Shown piece after piece: positions 41,154 to 46,073 of a stretch of 46,073 nucleotides of DNA. A model generated the notes under the pieces. The model was not told the DNA's origin. It was given only the letters and a program-made list of their open reading frames with translations, and made no database searches. Every line of letters begins with the position of its first letter. The stretch's first letter is position 1. The DNA comes from Clostridiales bacterium (GTDB taxonomy: Bacteria; Bacillota; Clostridia; Oscillospirales; Oscillospiraceae): positions 1 through 46,073 of the forward strand of contig JALFXH010000082.1 in assembly GCA_022786965.1 (NCBI GenBank), given 5' to 3'. The translations under genes were made by a program, and so were the position numbers.

Positions 41154-41192
41154 GGGTTAAAAAGCCGTTGTGCCACAATCACTTTTTAACCC
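41154..41192. terminator. Hairpin with A/T-rich arms
   Basis: GGGTTAAAAAG and CTTTTTAACCC are perfect 11-bp arms, with GTTGTG/CACAA pairing inside. It lies in the non-coding stretch before the sigma factor gene. Confidence 0.55.
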
Positions 41193-41328
41193 AGTTCCGA
41201 GGAGCTGAGGATATTGTATTCCCCGTCGGAAAACGCCTGTTTAATGTCGACAGGATTGCTTTCTCCGCATATAGAACCCGATTTTCGGCTTCCGAATATA
41301 CCTATACCACCCCTCCCAAAATCGAGAG

Positions 41329-41357
41329 AAAAAGTCGTTGCGCCGCAAGGACTTTTT
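41329..41357 (+). terminator. Terminator-like hairpin upstream of the sigma factor locus
   Basis: AAAAAGTC/GACTTTTT and TTGCG/CGCAA pair around a minimal loop, with one G-G mismatch. The T-run on the plus strand makes it a good terminator that would insulate the sigma operon from upstream transcription. It shares its core with the hairpin at 41154-41192. Confidence 0.6.
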
Positions 41358-41420
41358 AGGGCCTAAATGCGTGAGTATGAATGGGATAGCTGCCGGAGTG
41401 CGGTCAAGTGTTTCGGCAGC

Positions 41421-41449
41421 TTCTTTCTTTTCCTGAAATGTGATATAAT
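41421..41449 (+). promoter_or_regulatory. Possible promoter of the sigma factor operon
   Basis: A perfect TATAAT (41444-41449) lies 17 bases after a weak -35 (TTCTTT, 41421-41426), about 90 bases upstream of the sigma factor ATG. Confidence 0.45.
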
Positions 41450-41537
41450 AAAAAACAATACAACCTATGTGAAACCTTTCCAGATAATCTTCGTGTATAT
41501 AGGTGAAAACACTCACATAGAAAGGAAGGGATTAGTC

Positions 41538-42095
41538 ATGGACGACACCCAGATTGTTGATCTGTACTTTGCACGATCCGAGATGGCAATCAAAGAAACG
41601 GATAACAAGTATGGTGGTTACTGCTATAAAATCGCCTATAGCATCCTTGCAAACCGGGAGGATTCTGAGGAAAGTGTCAGTGATGCCTATTTATCCGCAT
41701 GGAACATCATTCCTCCCCGCAAACCTGTAAAACTCTCTACATTTTTAGGAAAATTGACCCGAAACATATCCATTGACCGCTGGAGAAAAACAAGCGCGAA
41801 GAAACGCGGAAACGGCGAAATGGACATTGCGTTGGAGGAACTGAGCGAATGTGTCTCCGGCCAGCAAAGTGTGGAAGATGCCGTCATGCAGAAGGAAGTG
41901 ATTGCCTGCCTGAACCGCTTCCTGGTGGCACTCCCTGATGACGAACGCACTGTCTTTTTATGCCGGTACTGGTATGTGAACTCTCTGGAGGAAATTGCCA
42001 GTAAGACAGGCTTCTCTGTTGGCAAAATCAAATCCATGCTTCACCGGACACGGGGGAAGCTGAGCAGGCAGCTGGATAAGGAGGAACTCAGATGA
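41538..42095 (+). CDS. RNA polymerase sigma factor, ECF/sigma-70 family
   Basis: A 185-residue sigma factor. The ATG at 41538 follows AAAGGAAGGG; the open frame upstream has no site. Region 2 is KYGGYCYKIAYSILANREDS with EESVSDAYLSAWN and LSTFLGKLTRNISIDRWRK. Region 4 is LVALPDDERTVFLCRYWYVN and SLEEIASKTGFSVGKIKSML with HRTRGKL as the recognition helix. It directs RNA polymerase to a small set of promoters, usually in response to an envelope signal. Its stop overlaps the start of the next gene (ATGA), which is typical of sigma factor and anti-sigma pairs. Confidence 0.93.
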   Translation: MDDTQIVDLYFARSEMAIKETDNKYGGYCYKIAYSILANREDSEESVSDAYLSAWNIIPPRKPVKLSTFLGKLTRNISIDRWRKTSAKKRGNGEMDIALEELSECVSGQQSVEDAVMQKEVIACLNRFLVALPDDERTVFLCRYWYVNSLEEIASKTGFSVGKIKSMLHRTRGKLSRQLDKEELR

Positions 42096-43624
42096 CGAAT
42101 TTGGAATTGTTTACGGCTCTGGGTGGTATCAGTTCGGAGAATCTGTCCGGGGCAGAAGAACTGCAAAATAAGCCCTGTGTCCGCACAAACCACAAAATGC
42201 AAATGAAGCGGGCTGTACTGATTGCGGCAGTGATCGCGCTGATGCTGCTTTTGGTGGGGTGTACTGTCGCTTATGTATTGCATTTGCAGGACCTGAAAAT
42301 GGGGAATTATGCTCATACACAGCCTCGATACATCGATGCTGATGGGAACAAGATTGACGAAACAGAGATTGTCAGAGAGGTAATCTCCCTGCAAGGCGTA
42401 ACAGGCAGCCCCAATTTCAAGGCGACACAGGAATGGTTTGCTTTTGAGCAGGAATATGACAAGGATCATACTCTGTTATATGAAACGGACAAGCATCCGA
42501 TAGATGTACCATCTGAATATGATGCGTATTTTGTTTATACGCAGGAAATGATGGATAAGGTCGATGAAATTGCCGGGAAATACGCTCTGGATTTAGCAGG
42601 TGAGATGGTCAACATCCAGGGCCATGAGACGGACATCTTTTTTGATTCCCTGGGCATTCAGCAGTTACACCGACAGGTCACGGACATACGTTATGCAGGT
42701 GGTTATTTCTATGCCTGCGGCAATTTCAAGATGGAGTTTTTTGTGACTCCCACGGGGCTGCCTTATGAGGTGCTGGGTTCTTACCGGTACAATGGGAAAG
42801 CATACTTTGATGTCATGTATTCCAGTGTCAGCAGTATAGAAAACTGCGAGGAAGAGGTTTACCGATTATCTGATGGATCTGAAGTTCTGATTGTCATGGA
42901 CGAGGAGTATGCCCACGTTTTCTATGACCGTAAGGATGCCTTCGTTTCCCTTTCCCTGAATCGGGTCAACTGGAGTGCAGATGGAACACAAGAGTATCTG
43001 ACGAAACAGGATGTTGAGCATATTGCTGATTGCTTTGATTTTTCCGTTACCCCGCAAAAACCGGATGTGGAGTTGGCAAAACAAAAACTGCAAGCGTCCT
43101 ATGAAGCCTATCAGAAAAAGCAGGAAGCAATCATGGCTGCCGATGAGAATCCCGTCCAGTACGATTCTTACGATAGCATGATTCGTTCCCTTTTGGACAA
43201 TGGCGTTGATGCGCAAAGCTATCAGTATGTACTCCGGGATATAACCGGAGATGGCGAGGACGAACTGTTTATCGGGGAAGATGGTTCCTTTGGCACGATT
43301 GTGACAATGAAGGATGGAAAGACTACAACGATATGGTCCGATACAGACAACAACGGATCTTATCTTTGCGAAGGTAATATTATAAAACATTGCGGCACAG
43401 ATGGGGAATATGAACACTATAATTTCATGAAGCCGAATCCACCAACAGGAAAGTTGACCCAATTTCTAAGCATGGGTTATGACCCATGGCAGGAGAGTTG
43501 GTACTACAGTAAATCATTTGTTGATTTTACTTATATTTCCAAAGCGGAGTTCGATGAAATGGTGAATTCTTACAAGGTCATTGATATCGGCATGAGACCA
43601 ATCAGTGAGTATCCCTTCTCCTAG
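42092..43624 (+). CDS. ECF-coupled membrane protein, candidate anti-sigma/sensor
   Basis: A 510-residue protein translationally coupled to the sigma factor. Residues 1-39 are cytoplasmic, short and without a recognised zinc anti-sigma motif; residues 40-63 (RAVLIAAVIALMLLLVGCTV and following) are one membrane segment, and the rest should be extracellular. Residues about 75-340 hold an unrecognised domain with GQEWF-like and DSLGIQQLHRQVTDIRYAGG segments. The C-terminal part from about 355 has the Asp-rich loop RDITGDGEDELFIG (382-394) and ends near WYYSKSFVDFTYISKAEFDE. Related Asp-rich segments are in the two following lipoproteins. The anti-sigma role is inferred from position and topology. 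Confidence 0.8.
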   Translation: MTNLELFTALGGISSENLSGAEELQNKPCVRTNHKMQMKRAVLIAAVIALMLLLVGCTVAYVLHLQDLKMGNYAHTQPRYIDADGNKIDETEIVREVISLQGVTGSPNFKATQEWFAFEQEYDKDHTLLYETDKHPIDVPSEYDAYFVYTQEMMDKVDEIAGKYALDLAGEMVNIQGHETDIFFDSLGIQQLHRQVTDIRYAGGYFYACGNFKMEFFVTPTGLPYEVLGSYRYNGKAYFDVMYSSVSSIENCEEEVYRLSDGSEVLIVMDEEYAHVFYDRKDAFVSLSLNRVNWSADGTQEYLTKQDVEHIADCFDFSVTPQKPDVELAKQKLQASYEAYQKKQEAIMAADENPVQYDSYDSMIRSLLDNGVDAQSYQYVLRDITGDGEDELFIGEDGSFGTIVTMKDGKTTTIWSDTDNNGSYLCEGNIIKHCGTDGEYEHYNFMKPNPPTGKLTQFLSMGYDPWQESWYYSKSFVDFTYISKAEFDEMVNSYKVIDIGMRPISEYPFS

Positions 43625-43780
43625 TCCTTGCACCAAACCAGAAAAAGAATTGGAGCCGAAACACTATGATAAAAAGAGTCTTAGCTGCTGTTATTGTAGC
43701 ATTGCTGGCGGCTTTTCTGACCGCCTGCGTTCCACAAACCGATATCCATCAGGATGCACCAACACAAGTTGTGATATCGT
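43610..43780 (+). repeat. Direct repeat, copy 1 (lipoprotein 5' region)
   Basis: From GAGTATCCCTTCTC through CCAAACCAGAAAA and GAATTGGAG into the first 38 codons, the sequence is closely repeated at about 44624-44795. The repeat includes the 3' tip of the preceding coding sequence, the intergenic spacer, the ribosome binding site and the signal-peptide region. Confidence 0.75.
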
Positions 43781-44613
43781 CTGAAAGTATGTCACAGACG
43801 GAACAAGTTTCCTCAGAAGCAACGACTGCGCCAGCACAGGTTACGATGCCTTCTGAAAGTGTGTCTCAGACAGAAGAGATACCCCCGGAAACAGCGGCTG
43901 CACCAACACAACCCAGCTTGGTCGTTGAGCAAACGCCATCAGAAAAAACTGATGTGCCGGTCTTTCAGAACGATCCCGTTCGCAGTGCTTTCCAACGGAC
44001 ACTGCAAACCATCCACGATGAACTGTACTGGCCAGAACTGCCAGATGCCGGAGAAATCAATCTGTGGGAACCTGGTACCATTGAGGATGAACAATTTGCT
44101 ATCATGGATGTGGACGGAGACGGGCAGGAAGAACTGCTGGTTTCTGTGTCCAATACCTATACTGCCGGAATGTGTGAGATCATTTATGGCTATAACCCCC
44201 AGACTGATGGTGTTCGGGTGGAAGCCCAGAACTATGTGGCGGTAACCCATTATCCCGGTATGATCAAGGCGGACGCTTCCCATAATCAAGGGTACGCGGG
44301 AGATATCCTCTGGCCCTATACGCTTCAGTTCTATCAGGAAGCGAAGGATACTTATGTAGACGCCTATTATGTGGACGCATGGTGTAAGGCAATCACCGAT
44401 TATGACCCTTATGCGGAAATGCCCTATCCGGAGGATGTTGACACGGAACAGGATGGCTATGTCTATCTGATTACGGATAATGGTCAGAAACGGATTCTGA
44501 ACCGGGCGGATTATCAGAAATGGGAAGCGGAGCTGTTCGCCGGGAAGGAGCCGCTGACGATTCCATGGCAGAAGATGACTGCGACAAATATTTGCTCACT
44601 CAACACTAATTAG
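43666..44613 (+). CDS. Lipoprotein of the sigma factor locus, first copy
   Basis: A 315-residue protein. MIKRVLAAVIVALLAAFLTA with Cys21 is a lipoprotein signal peptide. Residues 22-100 are a Ser/Thr/Glu/Gln-rich linker in which a unit of about 23 residues (SESMSQTEQ and SESVSQTEE) occurs twice. The C-terminal domain has IMDVDGDGQEELLVS (about residues 145-159), a Ca-binding-like loop also seen in the neighbours, followed by YGYNPQTDG and aromatic-rich sequence. It should be anchored on the outer face of the membrane. It is 41 bases after the coupled membrane protein. The function is not recognised. Confidence 0.8.
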   Translation: MIKRVLAAVIVALLAAFLTACVPQTDIHQDAPTQVVISSESMSQTEQVSSEATTAPAQVTMPSESVSQTEEIPPETAAAPTQPSLVVEQTPSEKTDVPVFQNDPVRSAFQRTLQTIHDELYWPELPDAGEINLWEPGTIEDEQFAIMDVDGDGQEELLVSVSNTYTAGMCEIIYGYNPQTDGVRVEAQNYVAVTHYPGMIKADASHNQGYAGDILWPYTLQFYQEAKDTYVDAYYVDAWCKAITDYDPYAEMPYPEDVDTEQDGYVYLITDNGQKRILNRADYQKWEAELFAGKEPLTIPWQKMTATNICSLNTN

Positions 44614-44623
44614 AAGCAAAGTG

Positions 44624-44795
44624 AGTATCCCTTCTCACAACCCTTACGCCAAACCAGAAAAGAATTGGAGATTCATCACCATGAGAAAAATAATCTTTGC
44701 TGCTGTCAATTCAGCATTGCTGGTAGTTTTTCTGACCGCCTGCATTCCACAAACTGACATCCATCAGGACGCACCAACACAGGTTACGGTGCCTT
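44624..44795 (+). repeat. Direct repeat, copy 2 (lipoprotein 5' region)
   Basis: This is the second copy of the unit at 43610-43780. GAGTATCCCTTCTC here is no longer the end of a coding sequence but a non-coding fossil after the first lipoprotein stop, which shows that the duplicated unit began inside the upstream gene. Confidence 0.75.
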
Positions 44796-45838
44796 CTGAA
44801 AGTGCGTATCAGACGGAACAGGTGTACCAGGAGATAACGGTCGAGCCAACCCAATCCGTTTCAACCGTTAAACAAGCTATGTATATCAGTGCTTATCAGG
44901 AATTTGTGAGCCACCGTCTGGAAACGGTGCTCAGTCCCGAAAAACTGTCTTACATCCTGCATGATGTGAATGGGGACGGCGTTGAAGAACTGGTTATCAG
45001 TGGGTTGGATATTCTCTCAATGAAGGGCGGACAGTCTTTCAAGTATTTTGACCTCACCAATACCGGTGTCATTCCTTGCCGCTTCCAGCCATGCGAAGGG
45101 AATGTATTTGAAGTCTATTGTGAAGATTTGGGAATGTATCAACATTACTTCTATCAGGCAAACCAGGAATCTGCATCCTTTATCACGGGCGTTTCCCGTG
45201 ATCCCTCTGATGGCATGTGGTATCTACATTCCAAAGATGGTGCCTATACAGAAAACAGGCAGCAGATTACGCAGGAAGAAGCTCAGAACATTCTGGATTC
45301 CTACACCCGAGTCAAGTTCCGCTGGCTCCCTCTAAAACAGTTTGGTAAGGCTTCTGAAAGTATGGAGTATTCCGATCCTTATGCCCAATATATCGCGGAT
45401 GCATTGGTGCGTTATGATAATGTCGATACTTTCGCTTATGCGCTGTTGGACTTAAATGGTGACAACATCGACGAACTCATTACCAGCCAGCCCAGAAGCG
45501 GTCAGGGTGCTGCAAGTCTACAGATTTTCACCCTACAGGATGGGGAACGAAAGCTGTATGCAAGCAATATTTCCTATATTTGCACAGACGGAATTCTGGA
45601 GGAATGCGAAGAAGGACAGACAGACCCGGGGCAGTACTACGCTTTCTATCGGTGTGGTACAAGCGACCCTGAGTTTATTGAAAAAATAGTCCGCGATCCG
45701 ATCACTCTATACTGGGGGCGTGTAGAAGCTGGAAAAGATGGGAGAACCATTACCGAGGAGGAGGCTATGTCAGTTATCAACTCGTATCAGCAGATTGAGC
45801 TTGATTGGAAGCCCTTTACCCAATATCCGTTAAAGTAA
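44681..45838 (+). CDS. Lipoprotein of the sigma factor locus, second copy
   Basis: A 385-residue protein. The ATG at 44681 follows TTGGAG; an in-frame start at 44621 falls in duplicated intergenic sequence. MRKIIFAAVNSALLVVFLTA with Cys21 is a lipoprotein signal; residues 22-45 (IPQTDIHQDAPTQ) are nearly identical to the first copy. Two repeated domains follow, each with an Asp-rich loop: LHDVNGDGVEELVIS (about residue 92) and LLDLNGDNIDELITS (about 255). Each ends in a similar pattern, ITQEEAQNILDSYTRVKFRW with LPLKQF, and ITEEEAMSVINSYQQIELDW with KPFTQY. The C-terminal part of the coupled membrane protein ends in a comparable way (ISKAEFDEMVNSYKVIDIGM). Function unknown; probably surface exposed. 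Confidence 0.82.
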   Translation: MRKIIFAAVNSALLVVFLTACIPQTDIHQDAPTQVTVPSESAYQTEQVYQEITVEPTQSVSTVKQAMYISAYQEFVSHRLETVLSPEKLSYILHDVNGDGVEELVISGLDILSMKGGQSFKYFDLTNTGVIPCRFQPCEGNVFEVYCEDLGMYQHYFYQANQESASFITGVSRDPSDGMWYLHSKDGAYTENRQQITQEEAQNILDSYTRVKFRWLPLKQFGKASESMEYSDPYAQYIADALVRYDNVDTFAYALLDLNGDNIDELITSQPRSGQGAASLQIFTLQDGERKLYASNISYICTDGILEECEEGQTDPGQYYAFYRCGTSDPEFIEKIVRDPITLYWGRVEAGKDGRTITEEEAMSVINSYQQIELDWKPFTQYPLK

Positions 45839-46073
45839 ACAGGTACAATGCCAGTCCTCGTTGTCTTACGGAAGATTCAAAGAAAAGCGATTCCCAGAAT
45901 CGCGCAGCCGCAGTCCGAAGGGCTGCGTTCATCGGGGCTTGGGGCAGCGCCTCAACAAGCAGAAAACCATTCGTTCTGTAGAAGGGGAATGGATGATTTT
46001 TTGCATTTGTATATACAGATGCATTGCTTGCTACTAGTATCCGGAATTCCGGATACAACTGGTTATCCCGACT
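45839..46073. other. Terminal intergenic stretch
   Basis: No supported gene. It holds a weak hairpin CGCAGCC/GGCTGCG (45903-45927), which may follow the sigma operon, and a perfect 20-bp palindrome GTATCCGGAATTCCGGATAC at 46037-46056 near the window edge. A minus-strand frame with the segment NHPFPFYRTNGFLLVE has slight acetyltransferase character but is too weak to call. Confidence 0.4.

Noticed and set aside
45816-46058. Minus-strand frame with slight acetyltransferase character
   Set aside because: Too short and without the acetyl-CoA motif; it overlaps the end of the second lipoprotein.

Overview
The window looks like chromosomal DNA of a strictly anaerobic gut Clostridia species, probably of the Oscillospirales (Ruminococcaceae/Oscillospiraceae). 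The grounds are a GC-rich Gram-positive gene set with strong AGGAGG ribosome binding sites and -35/17 bp/-10 promoters, a split transketolase, rubrerythrin, pta, a clostridial-type aldo/keto reductase fused to a ferredoxin domain, and many short palindromic intergenic repeats. No rRNA, CRISPR array or transposase gene was seen.

Layout. 1-2.7 kb (+): the end of a radical SAM/SPASM protein, a GT4 glycosyltransferase and an ApbE flavin transferase lipoprotein. 2.9-5.8 kb (-): rlmB and a membrane protein that reads as a catalytically dead P-type ATPase. 6.0-8.9 kb (+): ftsH and an unknown lipoprotein. 9.0-14.3 kb (-): an aldo/keto reductase-ferredoxin, a C39-like/SleB cell-wall protein, an unknown protein, a YczE-like membrane protein and the two transketolase halves. 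14.7-16.6 kb (+): an orphan phage-baseplate-like protein and rubrerythrin. 17.1-21.5 kb: pta (-), then (+) a MinD-like ATPase, an MgsA-family protein with altered active-site residues, hisS and tRNA-Leu(CAA), the last preceded by a degenerate tRNA-Leu copy next to a strong promoter.

22.1-39.3 kb is the most interesting part: a compact catabolic island. A divergent LacI regulator with a YhcH-family protein and an L-glyceraldehyde-3-phosphate reductase-like AKR faces a ten-gene + strand operon: FAD oxidoreductase, MaoC-like hydratase, class III CoA transferase, a complete Liv-type ABC importer (SBP, two permeases, two ATPases), a Gfo/Idh/MocA oxidoreductase and an MFS transporter. Beyond it lie eda-kdgK (-), an AraC regulator (+) and a second class III CoA transferase (-) closely similar to the first. 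A LacI-type operator overlaps the predicted operon start site, and a palindrome sits inside the eda promoter. Together these suggest uptake of an organic or sugar acid, CoA activation, hydration/redox steps, and a 2-keto-3-deoxy-acid branch entering lower glycolysis; the substrate cannot be read from sequence.

39.4-41.5 kb is decayed DNA with remnants of an MBOAT acyltransferase and an FGGY sugar kinase, a small 62-residue gene and several hairpins. 41.5-45.8 kb (+) is an ECF sigma factor, a translationally coupled membrane protein, and two lipoproteins whose promoter-proximal regions are tandem duplicates; all three non-sigma proteins carry a D-x-(N/D/T)-G-D-x-x-(E/D)-E-L type motif.
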